A DNA stretch of 64,000 nt from Janthinobacterium sp. SUN073 (GTDB lineage: Bacteria > Pseudomonadota > Gammaproteobacteria > Burkholderiales > Burkholderiaceae_D). The stretch is taken from positions 679,926-743,925 of the forward strand of contig NZ_JAPUBT010000001.1 in assembly GCF_030397665.1 (NCBI RefSeq), read 5' to 3'. Each line of letters starts with the position of its first letter. The stretch's first letter is position 1. Below are positions 25,426 through 33,412 of the stretch, in pieces. The notes below the pieces were generated by a model. The model saw only the letters and a list, made by a program, of their open reading frames with translations, searched no databases and was not told the origin of the DNA. The position numbers and the translations under genes are program-made.

Positions 25426-26379
25426 TTATCGCGCCAGCACCTTGCGAATGGTATCGGCCAGTTCCGCCGCCACAAACTTGGCCACATAACCATCGGCGCC
25501 CACGCCCTTGACGTGGTCTTCGTTGGTCGAGCCCGTCAGAGACGAGTGGATCACCACGGGGATGTTGGAGAAGCGGCCATCGTTCTTGATGTTGCGCGTC
25601 AGGGTGAAGCCATCCATTTCCGGCATTTCCAGGTCGGTCAGCACCAGCGCGACCTTGTCTTTCGCCGTCTTGCCTTCGGTCGCCGCCTGGGCGGAGATCG
25701 CCTGCAGGCGTTCCCACGCTTCCTTGCCCGTCTTGGTCATGATGAAGGGCACGCCCATCGCTTCGAGGCCCTTCTCGATCAGCGAGCGGGCCAGCGAGGA
25801 ATCGTCGGCCGCAAGGATCACGGCGCCGGCAGGCAAGCGCACTTGCGGGCCGATGCTGTTCTGGTCCACATCGGGATCGCCCGACGGCAGCACGTTGCGC
25901 AGGATTTGCTCCACGTCCAGCACTTGCGCCAGGCGCGTCTTGTCCGTGTCGCCATCGAGGCGGGCGATGCTGGTGACGAGGCCGCCACCGACGCTCGATT
26001 CGGCCGACAGCACCTGGTTCCATTCCAGACGCACGATTTCATCGACCTCTTCCACGGCAAACGCCTGTGTCGAGCGGGCGAATTCCGTCACCATCAGGAT
26101 CTTCAAGCCGCTGCTCTTGCAGCCGACCGCCATCGGCAAGTCGATCACGGGCACAATCTGGCCACGAATATTGACCACACCCAGCATGTGCGGGTGCGAC
26201 CCGGCCACCGCCGTAATGGCCGGCATTTCCATGATTTCACGGACTTTGAACACATTGATGCCGAACAGTTCGCGGCTAGTCGAGTGATCACTGGTGCCCA
26301 GCTTGAACAGGAACAGTTCGAATTTGTTATTGCCTGTCAGGCTGGTGCGTTCATCGACATCTTGCTGCATTGAATTCAT
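25426..26379 (-). CDS. cheV: CheV chemotaxis coupling protein (CheW-receiver)
   Basis: A 317-residue two-domain protein. The CheW-like half (about residues 15-165: FELFLFKLG, FGINVFKVREIMEMPAIT, MLGVVNIRGQIVPVIDLP) couples chemoreceptors to CheA. The receiver half (about 180-310) has the acidic pair ILAADDSSLARSLIEKG and the phospho-acceptor Asp249 in LVLTDLEMPEMDG, and ends with the conserved Lys in GYVAKFV. It is a single gene on the minus strand within the glucose gene cluster. A TATAAT on the minus strand at 26561-26556 could be its -10, with a leader of about 170 nt, but no good -35 accompanies it. Confidence 0.95.
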   Translation of the reverse strand: MNSMQQDVDERTSLTGNNKFELFLFKLGTSDHSTSRELFGINVFKVREIMEMPAITAVAGSHPHMLGVVNIRGQIVPVIDLPMAVGCKSSGLKILMVTEFARSTQAFAVEEVDEIVRLEWNQVLSAESSVGGGLVTSIARLDGDTDKTRLAQVLDVEQILRNVLPSGDPDVDQNSIGPQVRLPAGAVILAADDSSLARSLIEKGLEAMGVPFIMTKTGKEAWERLQAISAQAATEGKTAKDKVALVLTDLEMPEMDGFTLTRNIKNDGRFSNIPVVIHSSLTGSTNEDHVKGVGADGYVAKFVAAELADTIRKVLAR

Positions 26380-26809
26380 TGTGTCCCCTTAAGCCGTCTT
26401 GTAAAGTTAAGTCGCCTGCCCCTGATGCTGCGGACAGTGCGGACTGCACGTCGCACAGACGTCGGATGGCGGGTTCGGGGCATGGCCGGCGCTAACGGTG
26501 CAGTATGTATCGTACAATTTCTTACAACCAATAGTTGCTATCGATTTCAGCTTGAATTATACGTTTTTTTACTTTCTTCAAAGCTACTTTACGCTGCTAA
26601 CGGCGATCCTGACAGCATTTCTTGATTTGCTTGTTGCTACAGCGCAAATGATGACGGAGAGAACCGAAAATTTCCCTGACAACCATGGTTGCTTTGAAAA
26701 GCCCTGCGCCAAACGTGACGACATACCCGCGCCAGCGAACGGCATATAATGGCCCTGCCAGCGCCGCCTGCCAGCATACGGGGCAAAATGGCGACGCCAG
26801 TGCATGGAA

Positions 26810-26824
26810 TGTAGTAAAATTTCT
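26810..26824 (+). promoter_or_regulatory. HexR-like operator box C (distal, zwf)
   Basis: TGTAGTAAAATTTCT, the upstream member of a pair in front of zwf, 14 of 15 identical to box A at edd. The 32-bp centre-to-centre spacing from box D places both on the same DNA face, suitable for cooperative binding. Confidence 0.68.
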
Positions 26825-26841
26825 TGCAATTGCCTGTTCTA

Positions 26842-26856
26842 CGTAGTAAATTTACA
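26842..26856 (+). promoter_or_regulatory. HexR-like operator box D (proximal, zwf)
   Basis: CGTAGTAAATTTACA, the most palindromic of the four boxes (GTA and TAC arms), 8 nt upstream of the TATAGT -10 candidate and so over the expected -35 region of the zwf promoter, as box B is at pgi. Confidence 0.72.
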
Positions 26857-26942
26857 CCACCGAATATAGTAACGACAGACTGGCACTTCCGGTCGGCCTC
26901 CTCCCCGCTCCGGCTCTTTTACTTTTGCGACGACACTCACTT

Positions 26943-28415
26943 ATGGCACTTACCGATTTTGACCTGGTCCTGTTTGGCGGCAGCGGCGATTTAGCAATGC
27001 GCAAGTTGCTGCCTGCAATGTATGCGCGCGACGTCGCGAACGATTTGCCGCCGACGGCGCGCATCATCTGTGTGGGCCGCCAGGACAGCGGTCAGGATGC
27101 TTTCCTGAAGATGGTAGAGACCAACTCGCGTCCCCACATCAAGGCCAGCACCCTGAATGCCGCCACCTGGAGCAAATTCTGCGCGCGCATCGTGTATGTA
27201 TCGCTCAACGCCAGCGATGCGACAACGTACGCGCCGCTGGTCGAAGCGCTGCGCGGCGATGCCGAGCTGACGCGCGTGTACTACCTGGCCACGCCGCCGC
27301 ACTTGTTTGCCTTGATCTGCGACAACCTGGAAGACAACGGCCTCGTCACGCCGAATTCGCGCGTGGTGCTGGAAAAACCGCTGGGCCGCGACCTGGCCAG
27401 CGCCAAGCAGATCAACGCCGAAGTGGGCAAGGTCTTCCAGGAATCGCAGATCTATCGTATCGACCATTACCTGGGCAAGGAAACCGTGCAGAACTTGCTG
27501 GCCCTGCGCTTCGGCAATATCCTGTTCGAACCGCTGTGGCGCCGCGAATGGATTTCCGACGTACAAATCACCATCGCCGAGAAGCTGGGCGTGGGCAACC
27601 GCATGGGTTACTACGACACCTCGGGCGCGCTGCGCGACATGCTGCAGAACCACTTGCTGCAACTGCTGTGCATCGTCGCCATGGAACCGCCGACCTCGAT
27701 CGCGCCGGACGCCGTGCGCGATGAAAAGCTGCAAGTGTTGCGCTCGCTGAAAAAATTCACGCCCACCACCCTGGCGCAAAACATCGTGCGCGGCCAGTAC
27801 CGCGCCGGCCACGTCGATGGCGCCACCGTGCCGAGCTACCGCGACGAACCGGACGCGCCGGAACATTCGCGCACCGAAACCTTCGTCGCGCTGAAGGCGG
27901 AAATCGACACCTGGCGCTGGGCCGGCGTGCCGTTCTACCTGCGCACGGGCAAGCGCATGGCCGACAGCCTGGCCGAAATCGTCGTGCGCTTCAAGCAAAT
28001 TCCGCACTCGATCTTCAACCAGCCCACGTCCAGCTTCCAGCCGAATTGCCTGGTGATCCGTTTGCAGCCGGACGAAGGCTTGCGCATGAATTTGATGGCG
28101 AAAACCCCGGGCGACGGCATGCGATTGAAACCGGCGGAACTGGAACTCGATTTCCGCGAATCGTTCAAGACGCCGCGCATGGACGCCTACGAGCGCCTGC
28201 TGCTCGACGTCCTGCGCGGCCAGCTGACCCTGTTCATGCGCGGCGACGAACTGGAAGCGGCCTGGGAATGGGTCGAGCCGATTCTCGACCACTGGGAACA
28301 GAACGACAGCGCGCCGATTCCCTACACGGCAGGCACCTGGGGCCCGGCCGCGGCCAGCGCCCTGATCGGCCGCGATGGCTTGCAGTGGCGTGAAGAAGCG
28401 CTTCCTGAAGACTAG
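26943..28415 (+). CDS. zwf: Glucose-6-phosphate 1-dehydrogenase
   Basis: A 490-residue NAD(P)-dependent dehydrogenase that oxidises glucose 6-phosphate to 6-phosphogluconolactone. The nucleotide-binding loop is FGGSGDLAMRKLLPAMY near the N-terminus; the active-site segment RIDHYLGKETVQNLLALRFG is intact. ATG 26943 is preferred over a TTG 18 nt upstream because it places the GxxGDLA loop at the usual distance. Two HexR-like boxes precede it and the hexR homologue follows on the same strand. Its stop codon lies inside the first unit of a 100-bp tandem repeat. Confidence 0.97.
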   Translation: MALTDFDLVLFGGSGDLAMRKLLPAMYARDVANDLPPTARIICVGRQDSGQDAFLKMVETNSRPHIKASTLNAATWSKFCARIVYVSLNASDATTYAPLVEALRGDAELTRVYYLATPPHLFALICDNLEDNGLVTPNSRVVLEKPLGRDLASAKQINAEVGKVFQESQIYRIDHYLGKETVQNLLALRFGNILFEPLWRREWISDVQITIAEKLGVGNRMGYYDTSGALRDMLQNHLLQLLCIVAMEPPTSIAPDAVRDEKLQVLRSLKKFTPTTLAQNIVRGQYRAGHVDGATVPSYRDEPDAPEHSRTETFVALKAEIDTWRWAGVPFYLRTGKRMADSLAEIVVRFKQIPHSIFNQPTSSFQPNCLVIRLQPDEGLRMNLMAKTPGDGMRLKPAELELDFRESFKTPRMDAYERLLLDVLRGQLTLFMRGDELEAAWEWVEPILDHWEQNDSAPIPYTAGTWGPAAASALIGRDGLQWREEALPED

Positions 28416-28600
28416 TTTGGAAGCGCAAGGAGCCTGGCCTTGCAAGGCCAGGCCGTTACGCAGGCGCGGAGCGGTGCTCCACGAAACCCCTGCTCCACCC
28501 CTGCCCGAAGACTAGTTTGGCAAGGCAAGGAGCCTGCCCATGCATGGGCAGGCCGTTACGCAGGCGCGGAGCGGTGCTCCGCGAAACCCCTGCTTCACCG
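28401..28600 (+). repeat. Two 100-bp tandem structured repeats between zwf and hexR
   Basis: Units 28401-28500 and 28501-28600 have a period of exactly 100 bp and differ at 12 positions (88% identical). Each contains GAAGACTAG (the first supplies the zwf stop), a perfect 22-bp palindrome (28432-28453; 28532-28553) and a second hairpin GGAGC-GGT-GCTCC. Four of the twelve differences are two paired changes inside the palindrome, so pairing is perfect in both units. A third partial echo, GAAGACTAA, precedes the hexR start. The function could be attenuation, mRNA stabilisation or a mobile palindromic element. Confidence 0.95.
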
Positions 28601-28626
28601 CTTCCCGAAAACAGAAGACTAATTTA

Positions 28627-29481
28627 ATGCTGCTTGACTCCATCCGCACCCAGCTCGATTCGCTCTCCAAGTCGGAGAAGAAGGTCGCGCTGGCCGTGCT
28701 TGACCAGCCGAACCAGACGGTCAGCCAGAACATCACGGCGCTGGCGAAAAGCGCGCAGGTGTCGGAACCGACCGTGGTGCGCTTTTGCCGCACCCTGGGC
28801 TATGACGGCTGGCATGAATTCAAGCTGAAACTGGCGCAGGGCCTGGCCCTGGCCATGCCGGGCGCGAACGAGCAGCCGGCACAGGACGACCTGGCGGCCG
28901 ACCTGGTCAACAAGATTTGCAGCCGCTCGATCAACACCCTGCTCGACCTGCGCAACAACCTGAACCCGGAAGCGATCCAGCGCGCGCTCGACATCCTGTC
29001 GCGCGCCAGCAAGATCGAATTCTATGGCCAGGGCACCTCCGGCATCGTCGCGGCCGACGCGCAGCACAAATTCTTCCGCTCGGGCGTGCCGACGGTGGCC
29101 TACAGCGACCCGAACATCCACAGCATCGCGGCAGCCCTGTTGCGCGGCGGCGACTGCCTGGTGGCCATCTCGCAGCGCGGCAACAGTCCCGCCCTGGTAC
29201 GCTCAGTAAAACTGGCGCGCCGCGGCGGCGCCGACGTCATCGTGCTGGCCCCATCGGGCACGCCGCTGGCCGACCTGGCGACGGTGCTGATCCCGATCGA
29301 CCTGGTCTTCAACACCGACCCCTACACCCCGATTTCCGCGCGCCTGGCCTACCTGGTGGTGATCGACGTGCTGGCCGTGGGCCTGGCCCTGCAACGCGGG
29401 CCTGAATTCCGCAAGAAGATGCAGAATGCACAGAAGGCCTTGCAGGAATTCGACATGCAGTTCGACTCCTTCATCGGTTGA
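28627..29481 (+). CDS. hexR: HexR-type RpiR-family transcriptional regulator
   Basis: A 284-residue regulator. The N-terminal RpiR helix-turn-helix (residues about 1-77; LAKSAQVSEPTVVRFCRTLG) is followed by a SIS sugar-phosphate-binding domain (IEFYGQGTSGIVAADAQHKF, CLVAISQRGNSPALVRSVKL). HexR represses zwf, edd and related genes and is released by KDPG. Four matching boxes upstream of edd, pgi and zwf in this window support that name. An in-frame ATG at 28540 would add residues encoded by the repeat unit; MLLDSIRTQL at 28627 matches the family start better. No box was found directly upstream, so it may be co-transcribed with zwf through the repeats. Confidence 0.9.
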   Translation: MLLDSIRTQLDSLSKSEKKVALAVLDQPNQTVSQNITALAKSAQVSEPTVVRFCRTLGYDGWHEFKLKLAQGLALAMPGANEQPAQDDLAADLVNKICSRSINTLLDLRNNLNPEAIQRALDILSRASKIEFYGQGTSGIVAADAQHKFFRSGVPTVAYSDPNIHSIAAALLRGGDCLVAISQRGNSPALVRSVKLARRGGADVIVLAPSGTPLADLATVLIPIDLVFNTDPYTPISARLAYLVVIDVLAVGLALQRGPEFRKKMQNAQKALQEFDMQFDSFIG

Positions 29482-29532
29482 TCCCTCACCGGTGCCAGCC
29501 GCGCTGAGCGGCGCAGTCGCTTTGCCCATCCG

Positions 29533-30195
29533 TCATTCCAGATGCGGCTTGCGGGGAATGCCATAGAAAGGATTCTCAATTTCTTGCCGGCAGAACTGCC
29601 CCTGGGGAAGGCGCGCGGCATGCGATTTCACCTCTGAGGCAGCAAGCGGCGCATCGGTCTTGAATGTTCCCAGCCGTGCCTGCACCGTGCCATCGGAAAG
29701 AAAGTGCAAGAGCACGGTGTCCGGGCGATCTGGACCTGTCGCGGGAAGAATGTCGACCACGGCCTGGCACCAGCGGCTGCCAGGAGAACCTTGTCTGGAA
29801 GTGCGCTCATCATAAGACATACTCGATTTTCCATCGTGGTAGCTCGTATCGAATACCACGCTCCACACCACCCGCACTCTCAGCGGTTTGTCGACCGGCC
29901 GGTCCCAGCTTAAACAGCAATTGCCACTGCTGACGGCAACTTTTTCACCATTATCCAGTGTCCTCTCGCTTGCGTCGCGAAAAAAAATGGAGCCGCCACT
30001 GGGCGCGTCTTCGATATTGAAGGGCAGCGAGATTTCCTTGTACGCAATGGAATACAGATCGTACGGCGTGTAGTTATAGGAAGTGGTCGTGAAAGTTTGC
30101 TCACTTAACTCTTTTTGCAATCGATCATCCTGCTCCCTGGCATTGCAGGCGGCCAGCATGGACAGAGACAACAGGATGAGGATAAATTTTTTCAT
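29533..30195 (-). CDS. Lipoprotein, DUF3304-like
   Basis: A 220-residue lipoprotein with a signal peptide MKKFILILLSLSMLAAC (lipid-modified Cys17). The mature part has a tyrosine-rich stretch TTTSYNYTPYDLYSIAYKEI, a Gly/Ser region SGGSIFFRD and VAVSSGNCCLSWDRPV with a double cysteine, followed by RVRVVWSVVFD. This order resembles the DUF3304 family, some members of which sit near type VI secretion genes, but no such genes are present here. The ATG at 30195 is chosen because it begins the signal peptide directly. It is convergent with hexR (51 nt apart). Its G+C is slightly lower than its neighbours', compatible with a recent insertion. Confidence 0.75.
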   Translation of the reverse strand: MKKFILILLSLSMLAACNAREQDDRLQKELSEQTFTTTSYNYTPYDLYSIAYKEISLPFNIEDAPSGGSIFFRDASERTLDNGEKVAVSSGNCCLSWDRPVDKPLRVRVVWSVVFDTSYHDGKSSMSYDERTSRQGSPGSRWCQAVVDILPATGPDRPDTVLLHFLSDGTVQARLGTFKTDAPLAASEVKSHAARLPQGQFCRQEIENPFYGIPRKPHLE

Positions 30196-30364
30196 GATCA
30201 GAAAAATGTATAAAACAGACAAGTCCGGGCAATTATGCGTGCATTCCCAAAAAAGCAAGATTCAATTAGGCAAGTAGTGCCAGGGGGAAGACAATAGTGG
30301 GTCCCACATGCAATGGATTCGGTACAATAGTCCGGCAAGCCCATTCACTCTTTCCCGTGCAGCC

Positions 30365-31300
30365 ATGAACCAACTCGAACAACTGAAGCAATTTACTACC
30401 GTGGTGGCCGACACCGGCGACTTCCAATCGATTCAGGCCTACACGCCGCGCGACGCGACGACGAATCCGTCGTTGATCCTGAAAGCCGTGCAGAAGGATG
30501 AATACAAGCCGCTGCTGGAAAAGGCCGTGCGCGACCATCCGCACGCCTCCACCGCCGAAATCATCGACCGCCTGCTGATCGCGTTTGGCGTGGAAATCCT
30601 GCAAACCATCCCCGGCCGCGTCTCCACCGAAGTCGATGCGCGCCTGTCATTCGACACGGATGGCACGGTGGCCAAGGGCCGCGACCTGATCGCCCTGTAT
30701 TCGAACGCCGGCATTGCCCGCGAGCGCGTGCTGATCAAGATCGCCTCCACCTGGGAAGGCATCCGCGCCGCCGCCATCCTGGAAAAAGAAGGCATCCGCT
30801 GCAACATGACCCTGCTGTTCTCGCTGGCGCAGGCCATCGCCTGCGCCGAAGCGGGCGCGCAGCTGATTTCGCCGTTCGTCGGCCGCATCTACGACTGGTA
30901 CAAGAAATCGACGGGCATCGATTACATGGGCGCGGAAGACCCGGGCGTGCAGTCGGTCCGGCGCATCTACAATTACTACCGCAAGTTCGGCTACAAGACC
31001 GAGGTGATGGGTGCTAGCTTCCGCAACACCTCGCAAATCCTCGAACTGGCCGGCTGCGACCTGCTCACCATCAGCCCCGACCTGCTGCAAAAGCTCGCCG
31101 ACAGCGATGCCTCCGTGGAGCGCAAGCTGAGCGCCGAAGCGGCGCCATCGACCAACGTCGTGCACATGTCGCTCAACGAAGAAGCCTTCCGTTTCATGAT
31201 GAATGAAGACGCGATGGCGACGGAGAAGCTGGCCGAAGGCATCCGCGCCTTCTGCGTCGATTCCGGCAAGCTGAAACAGATGATCGCGGCGCTGCGTTAA
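30365..31300 (+). CDS. tal: Transaldolase (TalB type)
   Basis: A 311-residue pentose-phosphate enzyme moving a dihydroxyacetone unit between sugar phosphates. The Schiff-base Lys is Lys125 in [16 protein letters not shown]; other signatures are [10 protein letters not shown] near the N-terminus and [20 protein letters not shown]. It is about the usual length for TalB. Together with zwf, pgi, edd and eda it completes a hexose/pentose-phosphate cluster. A strong terminator follows 16 nt after the stop. No HexR-like box is visible upstream. Confidence 0.97.
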   Translation: MNQLEQLKQFTTVVADTGDFQSIQAYTPRDATTNPSLILKAVQKDEYKPLLEKAVRDHPHASTAEIIDRLLIAFGVEILQTIPGRVSTEVDARLSFDTDGTVAKGRDLIALYSNAGIARERVLIKIASTWEGIRAAAILEKEGIRCNMTLLFSLAQAIACAEAGAQLISPFVGRIYDWYKKSTGIDYMGAEDPGVQSVRRIYNYYRKFGYKTEVMGASFRNTSQILELAGCDLLTISPDLLQKLADSDASVERKLSAEAAPSTNVVHMSLNEEAFRFMMNEDAMATEKLAEGIRAFCVDSGKLKQMIAALR

Positions 31301-31316
31301 TCGCCTATGCCCCCGC

Positions 31317-31356
31317 AAAAAGCGGCGTCCGTGCACTGCACGGCGCCGCTTTTTTT
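31317..31356 (+). terminator. Strong intrinsic terminator after tal
   Basis: AAAGCGGCG and CGCCGCTTT enclose a second stem CCGTGC/GCACGG with loop ACT and one bulged T. It is preceded by A-rich and followed by T-rich sequence (seven T), so it should also act in reverse. Confidence 0.92.
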
Positions 31357-31532
31357 CCGTCTCGCCCTCGCCCGCCTTCGTGAAAGGGAGCGCCCGGCGG
31401 GCGATCTGTAGCACGGGCGTGGCAGCAACAGTGAGCAAAACAGGCCAATTTTTTGCTTACTTCTTGGTCACTTATCGGTGCATACTATGTCGCACAGGCA
31501 ATTAAATCCCCTCTGCGACAGGAGTTATGACC

Positions 31533-33272
31533 ATGCATGCCCTCTCCCACCTTCGTATCGGCACCCGCCTGGCGGCAGGCTTCGCGCTGGTACTGTTGCT
31601 GTCCGTAATTTCCACTTCGTACGCGCTGTACAGTGCCCGCGTGAATGCCGAAGCGACCCGGGAAATGATGGAAAAACCGCTGGCCAAGGAACGCCTGGTA
31701 TCGGACTGGTATGTGCTGATTTACTCGGCCATCGCGCGCACCTCGATGATTGCCCGGAGCACGGATGAAACCCTGTCCAGCGTGTTTGCCGACACCATCG
31801 CCGACAGCACGAAACAGGGCAGCGAACTGCTGAAGAAAATCGAAACCCTGCTCGTCAGTGAGGAAGAAAAGGCCATCTTCAAGGCCTCCATCGCGGAACG
31901 CGTCAAATACCAGGATGCCAAGACCCAGGTGATGAACGCGCGCAGGGGCGGCAATGCGGCCCTGGCGGAAAGTACTTACCGCGACAGCTTCGCGCCCGCC
32001 GCCACCAAGTACCAGAACAACGTCAAGGCGCTGCTGGCGCAGCAGCGCCAGGCCATCGACGCGACGGCGCACGCCATCGAGGCAGCCAATGAGCGCAGCA
32101 TCACCCTGTTGTTGCTGCTGTGCGCGCTGGTGGTGGCCCTGGGCAGCGTCTGTGCCTGGCTGATCACGCGTTCGATCACCGCGCCCCTGCAGGCGGCCGT
32201 GAAGGTGGCAGAAACGGTCGCCGCGGGCGACTTGCGCACGCATTTCGGTACGACGGCCAGCGATGAAATCGGCGACCTGATGCGTGCGTTGCACGGCATG
32301 AACGAGGCACTGCGCAAGGTGGTGTCGGAAGTGCAGACGGGTACCAACGCGATTGCCACGGCATCGGGCGAAATCGCCGCCGGCAACCAGGATTTGTCGG
32401 CGCGCACGGAGCAGCAAGCCAGTTCGCTGGAAGAGACGGCGTCGTCGATGGAAGAATTGACCAGCACCGTGAAGCAGAATGCGGACAATGCGCGCCAGGC
32501 CAACCAGATGGCGGTTGCCGCGTCCAGCGTGGCCGAACGGGGCGGCAGCATCGTCAGCCAGGTGGTCGATACCATGGGCGCCATCGACACGGCGTCGACG
32601 AAAATCGTCGACATCATCGGCGTCATCGACGGCATCGCCTTCCAGACGAATATCCTGGCCTTGAACGCGGCCGTCGAAGCGGCGCGTGCCGGCGAGCAGG
32701 GGCGCGGCTTTGCCGTCGTGGCCACGGAAGTGCGCAGCCTGGCGCAGCGCTCGGCGGCAGCGGCGCGCGAAATCAAGACCCTGATCGGCGACTCGGTGGA
32801 ACAGGTCAACAACGGCACGCGGCTGGTGCAGCAGGCCGGCAACACCATGGGCGAAGTGGTCGACAGCGTGCGCAGGGTCACCGACATCATGGCCGAGATC
32901 ACTGCCGCCAGCGCCGAACAAAGCATGGGGATCGACCAGGTCAATCAGGCCATCGCGCAGATGGACCAGGTAACGCAGCAAAATGCGGCTCTGGTGGAGG
33001 AAGCGGCGGCGGCGGCCGAGAGCATGCAGGATCAGGCGGCGCGCCTGGCGCAGGTGGCGGCCGGCTTCCAGCTCGAACACGTGACACCGGCAGTGGCGCC
33101 GGTACGCGCCGCGCGGCCGGCCAGGACCGCCACCGCCGCCACGCCGCGGCTGGCAACGCAGCGCCAGTCCCAGGCGACGGCCAGCAAGCCGGCCGCACCC
33201 AAGGCTGCCGGTGCTGCGGCGCACAAAACGCCATCGCACGTCGCCAGCGAGCAGGACTGGGAAGAGTTTTAA
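31533..33272 (+). CDS. Methyl-accepting chemotaxis protein with C-terminal tether
   Basis: A chemoreceptor of about 579 residues: N-terminal membrane segment ([20 protein letters not shown]), a four-helix-type periplasmic domain of about 155 residues, a second membrane segment ([20 protein letters not shown]), HAMP, then a long coiled-coil signalling domain whose tip is [20 protein letters not shown] with [16 protein letters not shown]. After an Ala/Pro/Thr-rich linker it ends in DWEEF, like the NWETF-type pentapeptide that binds CheR and CheB. ATG 31533 is preferred because AGGAG (31520-31524) is 8 nt away; ATG 31527 is only 2 nt from it. The ligand is unknown. Confidence 0.93.
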   Translation: MHALSHLRIGTRLAAGFALVLLLSVISTSYALYSARVNAEATREMMEKPLAKERLVSDWYVLIYSAIARTSMIARSTDETLSSVFADTIADSTKQGSELLKKIETLLVSEEEKAIFKASIAERVKYQDAKTQVMNARRGGNAALAESTYRDSFAPAATKYQNNVKALLAQQRQAIDATAHAIEAANERSITLLLLLCALVVALGSVCAWLITRSITAPLQAAVKVAETVAAGDLRTHFGTTASDEIGDLMRALHGMNEALRKVVSEVQTGTNAIATASGEIAAGNQDLSARTEQQASSLEETASSMEELTSTVKQNADNARQANQMAVAASSVAERGGSIVSQVVDTMGAIDTASTKIVDIIGVIDGIAFQTNILALNAAVEAARAGEQGRGFAVVATEVRSLAQRSAAAAREIKTLIGDSVEQVNNGTRLVQQAGNTMGEVVDSVRRVTDIMAEITAASAEQSMGIDQVNQAIAQMDQVTQQNAALVEEAAAAAESMQDQAARLAQVAAGFQLEHVTPAVAPVRAARPARTATAATPRLATQRQSQATASKPAAPKAAGAAAHKTPSHVASEQDWEEF

Positions 33273-33412
33273 GCCCGCTGTCAGGCACCGTGCAGGCGGC
33301 GGCAAGGTGCTTGAAACTATTTGACAGCGGCGCCAGGCGCGCCGATACTGGCTTCAGGTGGGACTGGCGCGCCACCGCGACATGAGACAGCCGGCGCCTC
33401 CAGGGAGAGACC

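Larger units (their letters stand above)
26380..26942. promoter_or_regulatory. Divergent cheV/zwf control region
   Basis: A 563-nt gene-free interval. The half near cheV includes an AT-rich island (about 26510-26640) with a minus-strand TATAAT. The half near zwf carries two HexR-like boxes 32 bp apart (centre to centre, about three helical turns) and TATAGT at 26865-26870 as a possible zwf -10. An 83-codon open frame at 26498-26749 lacks coding character and a ribosome site and is not called. Confidence 0.65.

Noticed and set aside
26498..26749. 83-codon frame in the cheV/zwf gap
   Set aside because: It lies in an AT-rich control region, lacks a ribosome site and has no coding character.
28440..28626. 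Short peptides encoded in the 100-bp repeats (MQGQAVTQARSGAPRNPC and MHGQAVTQARSGAPRNPC), the second in frame with hexR
   Set aside because: The similarity comes from the DNA repeat itself. HexR proteins normally start at MLLDSI, and no ribosome site precedes either ATG.
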